A stretch of DNA of 64,000 nt from Streptomyces sp. NBC_01723 (GCF_036246005.1 NZ_CP109171.1:434001-498000); one strand, 5' to 3'; shown: positions 42,698-52,634, numbered from the stretch's first letter. The notes: generated from the letters alone by a model not told the origin. Numbers and translations: made by a program.

Positions 42698-44206
42698 CTA
42701 CGACCGGTAGGTGGACTCGTCGAGCCCGCTCAGGGTGGGGTCGTACGCGACCTCGCCGACGTCGTACATCGACGTCATCCAGTGGTGGAAGTTGTCACCG
42801 CGCTCGCGCAGGACGCCGTACAGCCGGCGCATCATGCGGGTGCGGACCTCCGCCTGCTCGGGATGGGCGTAGACGTTCTGGAGTTCGTCCGGGTCGGTGC
42901 GCAGGTCGTACAGCTCGTTGACGGAGTCGGGGTTGACGACGAGCTTGTACCGGTCCTCGCGCAGCATGCGCTGCGGATACGGGAAGTGGTGGCCGTGGAA
43001 CTCGCAGACGATGTCCTCGCCCCAGTCCGCCGCCTCGCCCCGTACCAGGGGCAGCAGACTGCGGGAGTCGACGGCGGGTTTCGGGTCGGCGCCCGCCAGT
43101 TCGAGGATGGTCGCGGTGCAGTCGAGGAGGCTGACGAACTCGTCGCGGACCTGGCCGCCGGGCGCGCCCGGCACCCGGACCAGGCCGGGCGTGCGGTAGA
43201 TGTCCTCGTACATCGCCGGGCCCTTGTCGTGCAGCCGGTGGGCGCCGGTGAATTCCCCGTGGTCGCAGGTGAAGAACACCGCGGTGTCGTCCACCAGCCC
43301 GAGCCGTTCCATGGCCGCCATGACCCGGCCGATCTCCATGTCGATGAGCGCCACGTAACCCCAGTAGACCGCGATGAGTTTGCGGGTGGTCTCGATCGGC
43401 ATCGTGTCGAAGGTCCAGTGCGCGCTGTAGTTGCGCTGGACCGGGGGTTTGCCCTCGAACGTCTCGGCCACGGACCGCGGCAGCTCCACGTCGGCGGGGT
43501 CGACCAGGTCGAAGTACTCGTCCGGGAGGATGTACGGCAGGTGGGGGCCGAAGAAGTGCAGGGCGAGGAAGAACGGCCGGTCGTGTGCGCGGGTGTCCGC
43601 CGCGTACCGTTCCAGCGTCTCGATGGCCCGGGTGGCCAGGTAGTGCTCGAAGGTGGCCTCGACCGGCTGGTGGAGCCGTGCCGCCAGCAGGTTGCCGGGG
43701 CCGCCGTTGGGCAGGGTGCCGCGGATCCGGTCGCCGATCTCGTACGGCGGCAGTCCGCGTTCGGCGAGGTACGCGAGGTAGTCGGGGTGGTCGACGGGGT
43801 TGTGCCAGCCGGGGAGTTCGGGACCGTCGAAGCCGTAGTCGGCGGCGGTGCGCCGGCTGCCGGCGTGCCACTTGCCGATGAGGCCGCAGTTGTAGCCCCG
43901 CTCGCGCAGCGCCCCGGAGAAGGTGAACTGCTCCTCGGCCAGGTCCTCCAGGTAGCCGACGTTGCGTTCGTGGTTGGCGAGGAGCTTGTGGCGGAAGGGG
44001 GCCTGGCCGGTCAGCAGACTGGCCCGGGCCGGGGTGCAGATCGCGGTGGGTGTGTACCAGCGGTCGAACCGGGTTCCCGTGGCGGCCAGTTCGTCCAGTA
44101 CCGGGGTGTGGGCCAGAGCGTTGCCGTAGGCGCCGAGCGTGTCCGTCCGGTGCTGGTCGGTCATGAGGAAGAGGATGTTCTTCCGGGACGTGCCCGCCCG
44201 GGTCAC
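42698..44206 (-). CDS. Cytoplasmic type I sulfatase
   Basis: A 502-residue type I (formylglycine) sulfatase. The maturation motif CTPAR is at C57-R61, within AICTPARASLLTG. Metal ligands appear in LMTDQH (Asp17) and CDHGEFTGAH. There is no signal peptide, so the enzyme should act inside the cell on an imported sulfate ester. The GTG at 44206 overlaps the stop of the binding-protein gene (GTGA), tying it to the transporter. The next gene encodes its activating enzyme. Substrate is unknown; a small sulfated sugar or alkyl sulfate is likely from context. Confidence 0.92.
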   Translation of the reverse strand: MTRAGTSRKNILFLMTDQHRTDTLGAYGNALAHTPVLDELAATGTRFDRWYTPTAICTPARASLLTGQAPFRHKLLANHERNVGYLEDLAEEQFTFSGALRERGYNCGLIGKWHAGSRRTAADYGFDGPELPGWHNPVDHPDYLAYLAERGLPPYEIGDRIRGTLPNGGPGNLLAARLHQPVEATFEHYLATRAIETLERYAADTRAHDRPFFLALHFFGPHLPYILPDEYFDLVDPADVELPRSVAETFEGKPPVQRNYSAHWTFDTMPIETTRKLIAVYWGYVALIDMEIGRVMAAMERLGLVDDTAVFFTCDHGEFTGAHRLHDKGPAMYEDIYRTPGLVRVPGAPGGQVRDEFVSLLDCTATILELAGADPKPAVDSRSLLPLVRGEAADWGEDIVCEFHGHHFPYPQRMLREDRYKLVVNPDSVNELYDLRTDPDELQNVYAHPEQAEVRTRMMRRLYGVLRERGDNFHHWMTSMYDVGEVAYDPTLSGLDESTYRS

Positions 44207-45204
44207 TGGCCCGCTCCCGTGAAGAGGTCACCGGTGTAGTAGGTCTTCGGGTCGACGGGCTTCTTCAGCTTGCCGGTGTCGACGAAGTAGTCGTTCATGC
44301 CCTCCAGCCAGGTGTCGACGGTGCCGTCGCGGGTCAGCCTGTCGAGTTCCGCGACGCCGAGCACCTTGTTGTTCGCGGCGTCGGCCTCGACCTGGTCGGC
44401 GGGGATCTTCAGTTTGTCCGCGGTGAGCCGGATCGCCTCGTCGGTGTGGTCGGCGCGGAAGGCCATGGCCTCGCGCAGCACCGCGAGGACCTTCTTGGTC
44501 CTGTCCGGCTCCTCTGCGACCAGCTTGTTGTTCGCCACGAACGCGGTGGGGAAGGAGATGTCCTGCTCGAAGTCGGCGTTCTTGGCGAGTTCGACCAGGT
44601 CGGGCACCTGCTTCTTGATGGTCGCCGCGGCGGGGTACCAGAAGCCCGCCGCGTCGACCTGCTTGGAGGAGAAGGCGGAGACGATGGTGGACGGGTCCAT
44701 CGGGACGACCTTCAGGTCCTTCTTGGTCATCCCGGCCTTCTCCAGGGCGAGGGAGAGGATCATGTCGCCGGAGGTGCCCTCGGGCACGGCGACGGTCTTG
44801 CCCTCGAGCTGTCGCATCGAGGTGATGCCCGGCTGGGCGAGGACCCGGTCGGAGTTGCCGAGCGTGTTGATGGCGACGACCTTGGCCTGGCCGGAGGCGG
44901 GCAGCCACATGGCGCCGGGGCCTATGTAGCCGAAGTCGAGGTTGTTCGTGCCGAGGGCCTGGATCTGGAGGGGCCCGTTGGTGAAGACCTTGCTCTCCGC
45001 GGAGAGGCCGTGCTTCTTCCACAGGCCCTTGGCCTCGGCGATGGCGATCAGACTGGCGCCGTTGAAGTCGTTGATGTAGCCGAAGCGGACCTTGTCGCCG
45101 GAGGCGCCGGAGGACGATCCGTCGCCGCACGCGGCGAGCAGCGCCAGCGCTGCCGCGCCGGCCAGGGCGGCGGTGAGGCGCCTGCGGGTGGGCGTGGTGG
45201 GCAT
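44203..45204 (-). CDS. Sulfonate/taurine-type ABC substrate-binding lipoprotein
   Basis: A 333-residue binding protein of the SsuA/TauA/NMT1-like class. The lipoprotein signal has lipobox ALLAAC at about residue 26. Mature motifs are RFGYINDFNGASLIAIAEAKG, NNLDFGYIGPGA and LEGKTVAVPEGTSGD. The ATG at 45204 follows AAGGGA; ATG 45228, overlapping the previous stop, is the alternative. Family members bind sulfonates, sulfate esters, nitrate or thiamin precursors. Co-transcription with a sulfatase points to a sulfated organic ligand. Confidence 0.88.
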   Translation of the reverse strand: MPTTPTRRRLTAALAGAAALALLAACGDGSSSGASGDKVRFGYINDFNGASLIAIAEAKGLWKKHGLSAESKVFTNGPLQIQALGTNNLDFGYIGPGAMWLPASGQAKVVAINTLGNSDRVLAQPGITSMRQLEGKTVAVPEGTSGDMILSLALEKAGMTKKDLKVVPMDPSTIVSAFSSKQVDAAGFWYPAAATIKKQVPDLVELAKNADFEQDISFPTAFVANNKLVAEEPDRTKKVLAVLREAMAFRADHTDEAIRLTADKLKIPADQVEADAANNKVLGVAELDRLTRDGTVDTWLEGMNDYFVDTGKLKKPVDPKTYYTGDLFTGAGQ

Positions 45205-45224
45205 GGAGGTGCGTCCCTTCCGGG

Positions 45225-46037
45225 TCATGACGTCGGGGAGTGGGCACCGGGAAGGGCGGCGGTGCGGCCTTCCTGGTGGTAGACGGAGTGCCACACCCGG
45301 TTGCGCAGTGCGGCGAACTCGGGGCTGAGCCGGAACGCCTCGTCGCGCACGAGGGCGGGGTCGACCTCGATGACGTCGTAGACCCGCCCGGGACGGGCCG
45401 CCATGACGATCACGCGGTTGGCCAGGAACACGGCCTCGTCGACGTCGTGGGTGATGAACAGCACCGTGCGCCTGTCCTGGCTCCAGGTCCGCAGCAGCTG
45501 CTCCTGGAGGGTGACCCGGGTGAGCGCGTCGAGGGCGCCGAAGGGTTCGTCCATCAGCAGGATCGAGGGGTCGACGGCGTAGGCGCGGGCGATGGCGCAG
45601 CGCTGGCGCATGCCGCCGGACAGCGTCTTGGGCAGGGCGTCGGCGAAGCGTTCCAGGCCGACCAGTTCGATGAAGTGCTCGGCACGGGCGCGCCGTTCGC
45701 GTTTGGGGACGCCGGTGGTCCGGAGGCCGAACTCGACGTTCTGCCGCACGGTCAGCCAGGGGAAGAGGGCGTACTGCTGGAAGATGACCCCGCGTTCGGG
45801 GCCGGGCCCGGAGACGGGCACCCCGTCGACCAGCGCGCGGCCCGCCGTGGGGGTCTCCAGACCGGCGAGGATGTTCATCAGGGTGCTCTTGCCGCAGCCC
45901 GAGGGGCCGACGACGGTGACGAACTCGTGGTCGGCGATGTCGATCGAGACGTCGTCGAGGGCGGTGAAGGTCTCCCGGCCCAGCGCGAAGGTCTTGGTGA
46001 CGCCCTGGACGGATATCTTGGCCGGTTTGCTGGTCAT
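45225..46037 (-). CDS. Sulfonate/taurine-type ABC transporter ATP-binding protein
   Basis: A 270-residue ATPase of the SsuB/TauB class: Walker [11 protein letters not shown]-loop [12 protein letters not shown], signature [15 protein letters not shown], Walker [13 protein letters not shown] and H-loop [13 protein letters not shown]. The ATG at 46037 overlaps the permease stop (ATGA) and has AGGAAC upstream; ATG 46052 is less likely. Confidence 0.92.
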   Translation of the reverse strand: MTSKPAKISVQGVTKTFALGRETFTALDDVSIDIADHEFVTVVGPSGCGKSTLMNILAGLETPTAGRALVDGVPVSGPGPERGVIFQQYALFPWLTVRQNVEFGLRTTGVPKRERRARAEHFIELVGLERFADALPKTLSGGMRQRCAIARAYAVDPSILLMDEPFGALDALTRVTLQEQLLRTWSQDRRTVLFITHDVDEAVFLANRVIVMAARPGRVYDVIEVDPALVRDEAFRLSPEFAALRNRVWHSVYHQEGRTAALPGAHSPTS

Positions 46038-46900
46038 CGGCGTTCCTGCCATCGGGTGAGCCTGCGTTCGGCGAGGAGGAGGACGCGGTCCATGAGGAGA
46101 CCGAGGATCCCGATCGAGATGAGTCCGACGAAGATGGTCGGCAGGTCGTAGTAGAGCTGGGCGTTCTGCATGCGGTAGCCGAGGCCCTGCTGGGCGGCGA
46201 TGAGTTCCGCGGCGACCAGGGTGGCCCAGGCCGAGCCCAGTCCGACCCGCATGCCGACGAGGATGAAGGGCGTCGAGGCGGGCACGACGACGCGGGCGAA
46301 GATCGTGGCGTCCTTGGCGCCCAGCACCCGGGCGGCGTCGATCAGCGTGCGGTCGACGTTCACCACGCCCTGGAAGGTCGAGATCACACAGGCCAGGAAC
46401 GCGGCGAGGAAGATGACGAAGATCTTCGGGGTCTCGTCGATGCCCATGGCGACCACGGCCAGCGGGATGATGGCCAGGGGCGGGATGGTGCGGAAGAACT
46501 GGATCCAGGGTTCGACCAGACCCCGCACGATCCCGTACCAGCCCATCAGGAAGCCCACGGGGACGGCCACGGCCGTGCCGAGGGCGAAACCGGTCAGGAC
46601 CCGGGTGAGGCTGGCCAGGGCGTCGTCGGCCAGGGTTCCGTCGCCGATCAGCGTTCCGGCCCGGGAGACGACCTCCGGTGGCGTGGGCAGTTTGAAGCCG
46701 GCCGACGCGGCGGCCCACCAGAGGGCGATGCCGGCCGCGACGGACACGGCGTTCAGGACGAGGGTCTGTCCGCGCCCGCCGGTCCGCGCACGTCCGGGCG
46801 CGGCTCCGGTGACCTCCCCGCCGGCGCCGGGCGGGGCTCCGGGCCGCTGCCCGGGCAGGGGGTGCCCCGGGTCGGCGCCCCGCTTGTCAAGGACGGACAT
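46034..46900 (-). CDS. Sulfonate/taurine-type ABC transporter permease
   Basis: A 288-residue SsuC/TauC-like permease. A long polar N-terminus (about 55 residues) is followed by six helices and the EAA-type loop ([23 protein letters not shown]). The ATG at 46900 (MSVLDKRG) follows AAGGAG, preferred over the frame's first start. It overlaps the end of the ROK gene by 14 bp, so regulator and transporter form one transcript. Confidence 0.9.
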   Translation of the reverse strand: MSVLDKRGADPGHPLPGQRPGAPPGAGGEVTGAAPGRARTGGRGQTLVLNAVSVAAGIALWWAAASAGFKLPTPPEVVSRAGTLIGDGTLADDALASLTRVLTGFALGTAVAVPVGFLMGWYGIVRGLVEPWIQFFRTIPPLAIIPLAVVAMGIDETPKIFVIFLAAFLACVISTFQGVVNVDRTLIDAARVLGAKDATIFARVVVPASTPFILVGMRVGLGSAWATLVAAELIAAQQGLGYRMQNAQLYYDLPTIFVGLISIGILGLLMDRVLLLAERRLTRWQERR

Positions 46901-48152
46901 GGGCGGCTCCTTCGGTGGCGGAGTCGGGTGCATCGGCACGGCCCTTCACGTCGGCGGTTTCGGGATACCTCGCCAGGAGGGGGGAGCTGTGGAAGACCGC
47001 CGCCAGCGCGCCCAGGGCGCCGTCGTCGTCCGACAGCCGCGCCGCGGCGACGACGGGACCGGCCGAGGCGGTCGGGAAGATCTCGGCGGCGAGGGTGGCG
47101 GCGACCTGTTCGACGATCACGGGCGCCAGCCGGGTGATCTCGCCGCCGATGACGACCTTCGCCGGGTTGAGCATCATGGTGGCCGCGCCGACGACCCGGC
47201 CCAGCGCGCCGGCGGCCTCCCGCAGCACCCGGTCCACGACCGGGTGGGCGCGGCTCACGGCGGCCGCCAGATCGTCGAGGTCCTCCAGCCGCAGGCCGAA
47301 CTCCCAGCAGGCGGCGAGGATCCCGGGCACCGAGGCCACCGTCTCCAGACAGCCGCGCTTGCCGCACCGGCAGGGCCGGCCGGCCGGTTCCACGGTCACG
47401 TGTCCCAGCTCGCCGGCCAGCCCCGAGGAGCCGGTCACCAGCTGGCCGCCGACGACCAGTCCGCCGCCGACGCCGTCCGACAGACGGACGTACACCAGGT
47501 CGGCGACGCTGTCGGCGCCACTGATCGCCTCGGCGAGGGCGGCCAGCCGGGTGTTGTTGTCGACGATCACCGGTGCGTCGAAGCGTTCGGCGAAGGCCAC
47601 GTCGACGCCCTCCGGGGCGGGCCGGAGCACCGTGGTGCCGGCGGTGGCGCGCGGCCAGGCGGCCCCGTCGGGCGCCGGGTAGGGGCCCGGCACGCCGATG
47701 CCGATGCCCTGCAACGCGCCGTAGTGCACCCCGGCCTCGCTGCTCAGCCGGTCGACCAGCCCGAGGGCCAGCTCGGTCCGGGTCCGCCAGGCCGCGGTGT
47801 CCTCGTACCGGACGGAGCCCGAGACCATGATCTCGTGCGAGGCGTCGGCGACGACGACGTGCACCCGCCGGTGCCCGAAGTCGACCCCCATGAACTGGGC
47901 CGACGCCGGATCGAGGGCGAGACGCTCGGCCGGCCGGCCGCTGCCCTCGCGCCGGGAGGCGTCGGTGTCCACGACGACGATCGCCCCCCGTTGCAGGAGG
48001 TGGCCGGTGATCTCGGACAGGGTGGTGCGGGAGAGGCCCACGACCCGGGCGATCTCGCCGCGGCTCATGGCGCCGTTCTCCTGCAGCGCACGCATCACGC
48101 GCTCTTCGTGGGTCCGCCTGACCAGTGCGTGCACTCCGCTGGGCATCTGCAT
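46887..48152 (-). CDS. ROK-family transcriptional repressor
   Basis: A 421-residue ROK regulator (NagC/XylR type). An N-terminal winged helix (residues about 15-75: [20 protein letters not shown]) precedes the sugar-kinase-like domain. The zinc motif [10 protein letters not shown] and [10 protein letters not shown] are intact. The ATG at 48152 lies 7 bp after a TACCTT -10 box, suggesting a leaderless transcript and deciding the start over TTG 48161. As the first gene of its operon it probably represses transporter, sulfatase and FGE together, and perhaps the divergent GH43-like gene, with a sugar as inducer. Confidence 0.9.
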   Translation of the reverse strand: MQMPSGVHALVRRTHEERVMRALQENGAMSRGEIARVVGLSRTTLSEITGHLLQRGAIVVVDTDASRREGSGRPAERLALDPASAQFMGVDFGHRRVHVVVADASHEIMVSGSVRYEDTAAWRTRTELALGLVDRLSSEAGVHYGALQGIGIGVPGPYPAPDGAAWPRATAGTTVLRPAPEGVDVAFAERFDAPVIVDNNTRLAALAEAISGADSVADLVYVRLSDGVGGGLVVGGQLVTGSSGLAGELGHVTVEPAGRPCRCGKRGCLETVASVPGILAACWEFGLRLEDLDDLAAAVSRAHPVVDRVLREAAGALGRVVGAATMMLNPAKVVIGGEITRLAPVIVEQVAATLAAEIFPTASAGPVVAAARLSDDDGALGALAAVFHSSPLLARYPETADVKGRADAPDSATEGAAHVRP

Positions 48153-48159
48153 GCCGGTC

Positions 48160-48188
48160 AAGGTAGGGAGGCCCGATTATTCCGTCAA
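48160..48188 (-). promoter_or_regulatory. Promoter of the ROK-ABC-sulfatase-FGE operon
   Basis: On the minus strand TTGACG (48188-48183) and TACCTT (48165-48160) are 17 bp apart, and the ATG follows 7 bp after the -10 box. Confidence 0.65.
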
Positions 48189-48280
48189 CACTCCGACAGA
48201 AAGATGCAATGGAGCGTTCACAATGCCTGGTGGGGCAAGTCCTGAATGGGCTCCAGTTTCTCCTTTATTCGTCCGCCCTG

Positions 48281-48310
48281 TTGACGTAAATGTGCGGGCG
48301 TTCGCATGCT
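48281..48310 (+). promoter_or_regulatory. Candidate promoter of the GH43-like gene
   Basis: TTGACG (48281-48286) and CATGCT (48305-48310) are 18 bp apart, leaving a leader of about 40 bp with an AAGGAG ribosome site before the ATG. Confidence 0.4.
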
Positions 48311-48354
48311 GTGCCGCACCCCTCGGACGGACACGACGAAGGAGAGCGCCACTG

Positions 48355-49695
48355 ATGACCCCTGCCGAGAACGGCCCGAACCGACGTTCCCTGCTGGCCG
48401 GCGCCGCCGGTCTCGGGGCGGCGTTCGCCCTCCCCGCCGGCGCCGCACAGGCGGCCCCGGACCCGGCGCACGGCGCGGCGCGGAGATATCCGCCGAACTG
48501 GCCCGACCCCGCGCCGTACGGCCTCGCGGACACCAGGGAGGACCTGTGGCCGCGGGAGGACAACTCGTTCGTCCTCCCGCTGGAGCTGCGGCCCCGCGAC
48601 GAGGAGCGCGGCACGGTCTGGATGCGGGACACGTACGTCAACTGCTTCGACGTCGGCGGCCGTACGGTCTACGTGGCCACCGGCACCACCCGGGTGCCCT
48701 GGCTGGAGGCCGCCGCCCCGTGGAACGACGGGATCTTCGTGTGGCTGGCGCCGTCCCTCAGGGGCCCGTGGCGCCTCGCCGACACGACCGGCATCCGGCC
48801 GGGCGCCGAGAAGGGCAAGGTGTGGTCGCCCGAGTTCGCCGGCGAGAACCGGCCCGGGCGCACCGTCGTGGCCCCGTGGCAGGAGTACTGGTACGACGAC
48901 CGGTTCGGCAAGCGCGGCCAGGCCTGGGCCCCGGAGCTGCACCACTTCCGCGGCACCTGGTACATCGTCGCCTGCATGGGCGACCACTCCCGCAAGGTCG
49001 GCTCGTTCATGCTGGTCAGCGAGGGCGGCGTGGAGGGCCCGTACCGGCTGGTCGAGGGCAATCGGGAGAAGCCCTTCGGCGACTCGTTCATCGGCGGCCC
49101 CTCGTTCATCGAGCCCGGCGCCTACCACCACATCGACGGCAGTCTCTACTCCGAGGGCGACGACGCGTGGCTCGTCCTCCACAACGACCTGTACGCCAGG
49201 TTCCGGGACGACATGGAGGACATCGTCCCGGCCACGGACCTGCCGCGGTTCCGGCAGACGCCCTACTCCCCCGAGCCGTACCTCGAGGGCGCGTACGTGT
49301 TCAAGTACAGGGGCAGGTACTACCTGGTCCACGCCGCGTGGGACCGTACGTCACGCAACGCCGACGGCAGCACGCGGTACGCCTACGACCCGCCCGGCAC
49401 GGGCCGCACGCAGTACCAGTACGACGCGGTCGTCGCCGTCTCGGACCGCTTCGAGGGGCCGTACTCCGAGCGGTGGACCGCGGGGGTGGGCGCGGGGCAC
49501 AACAACTTCTTCACCGACCGCCGCGGAGACCTGTGGGCGACGTTCTTCCGCAACCCCAACTTCGGGTACTGGGCCGACCCGTCGCGCGTCGACGACGCCG
49601 CCGTGCCCGGGGTGGTGCGCCTGGAGTGGACCGGGCCGAGGGACGGCCGCCTGTACGTGAAGCGCCGGTCCCGGGGGCACGGGCACGGCCACTGA
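48355..49695 (+). CDS. Secreted GH43-like glycoside hydrolase
   Basis: A 446-residue five-bladed beta-propeller protein resembling GH43 and related families. A Tat signal (NRRSLLAGAAGLGAAF, cleavage near AQA-AP) sends it out folded. Propeller motifs include AWAPELHHFRGTWYIV, HHIDGSLYSEGDDAWLVLHN, LEGAYVFKYRGRYYLVH and GHNNFFTDRRGDLWATFF. The C-terminus is Gly/His-rich. The ATG at 48355 follows AAGGAG. It is divergent from the sulfatase operon; a plausible role is freeing a (sulfated) sugar outside the cell for uptake. Linkage specificity cannot be read from sequence. Confidence 0.8.
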   Translation: MTPAENGPNRRSLLAGAAGLGAAFALPAGAAQAAPDPAHGAARRYPPNWPDPAPYGLADTREDLWPREDNSFVLPLELRPRDEERGTVWMRDTYVNCFDVGGRTVYVATGTTRVPWLEAAAPWNDGIFVWLAPSLRGPWRLADTTGIRPGAEKGKVWSPEFAGENRPGRTVVAPWQEYWYDDRFGKRGQAWAPELHHFRGTWYIVACMGDHSRKVGSFMLVSEGGVEGPYRLVEGNREKPFGDSFIGGPSFIEPGAYHHIDGSLYSEGDDAWLVLHNDLYARFRDDMEDIVPATDLPRFRQTPYSPEPYLEGAYVFKYRGRYYLVHAAWDRTSRNADGSTRYAYDPPGTGRTQYQYDAVVAVSDRFEGPYSERWTAGVGAGHNNFFTDRRGDLWATFFRNPNFGYWADPSRVDDAAVPGVVRLEWTGPRDGRLYVKRRSRGHGHGH

Positions 49696-49780
49696 ACCTC
49701 TCGCATGCCGTCGCGGCGGTACGGGCGTAGTGTCCTCATATGCGTGATGTGCGGTCCGGCCGGCGTCGGGCGGTCCCGCG

Positions 49781-51868
49781 GTGGTGGGGCCGGGCGGTCG
49801 GCTGATGGATTCCGCGATGGCCGCCGTGGTGCGGGACAGCGGCGCCTATGGGGGACTGCTGTACGTACTGCCGCCGGGCGACGACGCCCTGTGGCAGGTT
49901 CTGGTCGCGGGGGTCCCCCAGGAGGTGGCCGCTCCGTGGCGTCGGGTCGGACTGGCCGATCCCGTGCCCGTGGCGGACGCCGTACGCGAGCGGCGACTGG
50001 TGTGGGGCAGCGGCCGGGAGGAGATGGCCCGCCTGTATCCACGGGCCGCGCTCGTGCTGCCCTACGACTTCGCGCTCGCGGCGGCCCCGCTCGTCTCGGA
50101 CACCGCCGTCCGGGGCGGGCTGGTGCTGCTGTGGTCCGGGGACCACGGGGCGCGGCTGACCGCGGACGAACGCGAGGTCATCGAGGAGGGCTGCCGCCGT
50201 CTGGGCGGCATCGTCCAGGAGGAGGTGGACCGTGAGGGGCCGCTGGTGATCGCGGACCGGCCCCGGGTGCTCCGGCCGCCCACCCCCCGCACCCCGGCCC
50301 CGTTCGAGGCGGCGGCGCGGTCCGCGTTCGTGGACCGCCTGCCGGGCGGGTCCTGTGCGCTGGACCTGGAGGGGCGCGTCACCTTCGTCACCCCGGGCGC
50401 GGCCGCGCTGCTCGGCGCCGACCGGGCCGACCTGGTGGGTGCCCTGCCGTGGGAGGCGCTGCCCTGGATGGACGTCCCGCACGTCGAGGACCGCTACCGG
50501 GCCGCGCTGGTCAGCCGCCTTCCGCAGGCCTTCACCGTGCTGCGGCCGCCGGACACCTGGCTGGCCTTCGAGCTGTACCCGGACGCCACCGGCCTCAGCG
50601 TCCGCGTCGCCCGCGGCGGCTCGGGTGAGGAGGGCCCCGAGGCCCGGTCGGTGCCGACCGCGGGCCCCAGCCGCGCCACCGTGCTCTACCACCTGATGCA
50701 CCTGGCCTCCACCCTGACCGAGGCCGTGGCCGTGCAGGACGTGGTCGAGCAGACCGCGGACCAGTTGCTTCCGGCGCTCGGCGCCCAGGCCATGGTGGTG
50801 ATGACCCCGGAGGACGGCCGGCTGAAGATCGTCGGCCAGCGCGGATTCCGCGCCGAACTCCTGGAGAAGTACGACGCCCTCCCTCTCGACTCGGCCATTC
50901 CCGGCGTGGACGTCATGGCCACCGGTGTCCCGGGGTTCTGGACGACCTTCGACGAACTCCGCGAGGCCTACCCGGCCACCGTGCACGCGGACGGCATGGC
51001 CGCGTGGGCGGTACTCCCGCTGATCGCGTCCGGCCGCCCCATCGGGTCCCTGCTCCTCGCCTACGCGCGGCCGCACGTCTTCCCGCCCGGTGAGCGGGCC
51101 GCGCTCACCTCACTCGCGGGGCTGGTCGGACAGGCCCTGGAGCGCGCCCGTCTCTACGACGCCAAGCACCACCTCGCCCACCGCCTCCAGTCCGCCCTGC
51201 TGCCGCACACCCTGCCCCGCGTGCCCCGGCTGAACGTCGCCGCCCGCTACCTTCCGGCCGCCAGTGGCCTGGGTGTCGGCGGCGACTTCTACGACCTCAT
51301 CCGCCTCGACGAGCACACGGCGGGCGCCACCATCGGCGACGTGCAGGGCCACAACGTGGACGCCGCCGCGCTCATGGGCCAGGTCCGCACGGCCGTGCAC
51401 GCCCACGCCACCGCCGGGGCGCCCCCCGACGACGTACTGGCCCGCACCAACCGGCTGCTCACCGACCTGGACCCCGGCCTGTTCACCAGCTGCGCCTACG
51501 TCCACCTCGACCTCGCCACGCACCGCGCCTGCGTGGCCCTGGCCGGTCATCCGCCGCCCCTGATACGCCACGCCGACGGGCGCATGGAACCCCTGCGGGC
51601 GCCTCCCGGCCTGCTGCTCGGCATCGAGCCGGACACCCTCTACTCGCCGCTGGAGTTCCCGCTCCCGCCGGGCAGCGTGCTCGCGCTCTACACGGACGGG
51701 CTCGTCGAGGCTCCCGGGGTCGACCTCGACGACGCGATAGCAGCCCTCGCCGGGCTCCTCGAGGCCGGTGATCCGGCCGACCTCGACGAGATGGCCGACA
51801 CCCTCATACGGCACGCGCCGGCCCCCGAAGACGACATCGCGCTGCTCCTGATCAGTCCCCGTGCCTGA
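49781..51868 (+). CDS. SpoIIE-type PP2C phosphatase with sensory domains
   Basis: A 695-residue protein: an N-terminal GAF-like region (about 1-150), a PAS-like domain (about 165-260, CALDLEGRVTFVTPGAAALLGADRADLVG), a GAF domain (about 305-440) and a C-terminal SpoIIE/RsbU phosphatase (about 455-690). The phosphatase metal motifs are GLGVGGDFYDL, IGDVQGHNVDAAALM and YTDGLVEAPG. Such enzymes dephosphorylate STAS antagonists to activate sigma factors. No anti-sigma kinase domain is attached. The start is uncertain: GTG 49781 or ATG 49805, neither with a strong ribosome site. Confidence 0.88.
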   Translation: MVGPGGRLMDSAMAAVVRDSGAYGGLLYVLPPGDDALWQVLVAGVPQEVAAPWRRVGLADPVPVADAVRERRLVWGSGREEMARLYPRAALVLPYDFALAAAPLVSDTAVRGGLVLLWSGDHGARLTADEREVIEEGCRRLGGIVQEEVDREGPLVIADRPRVLRPPTPRTPAPFEAAARSAFVDRLPGGSCALDLEGRVTFVTPGAAALLGADRADLVGALPWEALPWMDVPHVEDRYRAALVSRLPQAFTVLRPPDTWLAFELYPDATGLSVRVARGGSGEEGPEARSVPTAGPSRATVLYHLMHLASTLTEAVAVQDVVEQTADQLLPALGAQAMVVMTPEDGRLKIVGQRGFRAELLEKYDALPLDSAIPGVDVMATGVPGFWTTFDELREAYPATVHADGMAAWAVLPLIASGRPIGSLLLAYARPHVFPPGERAALTSLAGLVGQALERARLYDAKHHLAHRLQSALLPHTLPRVPRLNVAARYLPAASGLGVGGDFYDLIRLDEHTAGATIGDVQGHNVDAAALMGQVRTAVHAHATAGAPPDDVLARTNRLLTDLDPGLFTSCAYVHLDLATHRACVALAGHPPPLIRHADGRMEPLRAPPGLLLGIEPDTLYSPLEFPLPPGSVLALYTDGLVEAPGVDLDDAIAALAGLLEAGDPADLDEMADTLIRHAPAPEDDIALLLISPRA

Positions 51869-51962
51869 GAGGAGGGCACTCGGGGGGCGGGCGGCACGTT
51901 CGCACAGGTAAGAAGGACGGACGCCGGCCGACTCGGGCCGGCAGCGGAGGAGAAGACCCTTC

Positions 51963-52634
51963 ATGAAACACCAGAAGGTGCGCGACCTGATGAGCGACGC
52001 CGTGATCCGCGTCCAGCACGGCACACCGTTCAAGGAGATCGCCCACCTGCTGCTGGAGTACGACATCACGGCCGTCCCGGTGGTCGACGAGGAGAACCGC
52101 CCCGTGGGGGTGGTGTCGGAGGCGGACCTCCTCCAGAAGATGTGGGGCGCGGAACCCGACGGTTCCGCCGGGTACGAGGAGTGGTCCCGGTCGGCGGGGC
52201 GCAAGGCGTCCGCCACCGACGCGGCAGGGCTGATGACCTCTCCCCCGCTGTGCGCGCAGGAGGACTGGAGCGTCGTCGACGCCGCCCGGCTGATGGCGCG
52301 GCACGGCATCAAGCGGCTGCTGGTCGTCGACGCCGACGGGCGGCTGATCGGAGTGGTCAGCAGGAGTGACCTGCTGCGGGTCTTCCTGCGCGCGGACCGG
52401 GCCATCCGCACCGAGATCATCGAGGAGGCCCTGGTCAAGGCGCTCGGACTGGCCCCGTCGTCGGTGCAGGTGGACGTGGCCCACGGGCACGTCGTGCTCA
52501 GCGGGCGGCTGCCGGGCCATGTGTCCGCGCCGGCGCTGTTGGAGCACTGCAGGAGCGTCGACGGCGTCGTGGCCGTGGAGTTCCGGCCGGCCGGGGAGGC
52601 CGGTGCCGAGGGGGCCGCCTCCGCGGGCTCCTAG
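51963..52634 (+). CDS. CBS-pair and BON-domain protein
   Basis: A 223-residue cytoplasmic protein with two CBS domains (about 8-64 and 86-145: DITAVPVVDEENRPVGVVS, GIKRLLVVDADGRLIGVVSR) and a C-terminal BON domain (about 148-205, VDVAHGHVVLSGRLPG). CBS pairs bind adenine nucleotides as energy or dormancy sensors. Such CBS-BON proteins are common in actinobacterial stress regions. The ATG at 51963 follows an AGGAGAAG site. It may be linked to the upstream phosphatase, but a 94-bp gap allows its own promoter. Confidence 0.88.
   Translation: MKHQKVRDLMSDAVIRVQHGTPFKEIAHLLLEYDITAVPVVDEENRPVGVVSEADLLQKMWGAEPDGSAGYEEWSRSAGRKASATDAAGLMTSPPLCAQEDWSVVDAARLMARHGIKRLLVVDADGRLIGVVSRSDLLRVFLRADRAIRTEIIEEALVKALGLAPSSVQVDVAHGHVVLSGRLPGHVSAPALLEHCRSVDGVVAVEFRPAGEAGAEGAASAGS

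Noticed and set aside
1190..49695. GH89 (NAGLU-type) and the sulfatase/FGE genes could form a heparan-sulfate degradation set.
   Set aside because: They are 40 kb apart, in different operons, and the sulfatase has no export signal, so no joint pathway is supported.
49740..49780. ATGs at 49740 and 49747 as earlier starts for the SpoIIE-type phosphatase.
   Set aside because: Both are out of frame with the coding sequence.
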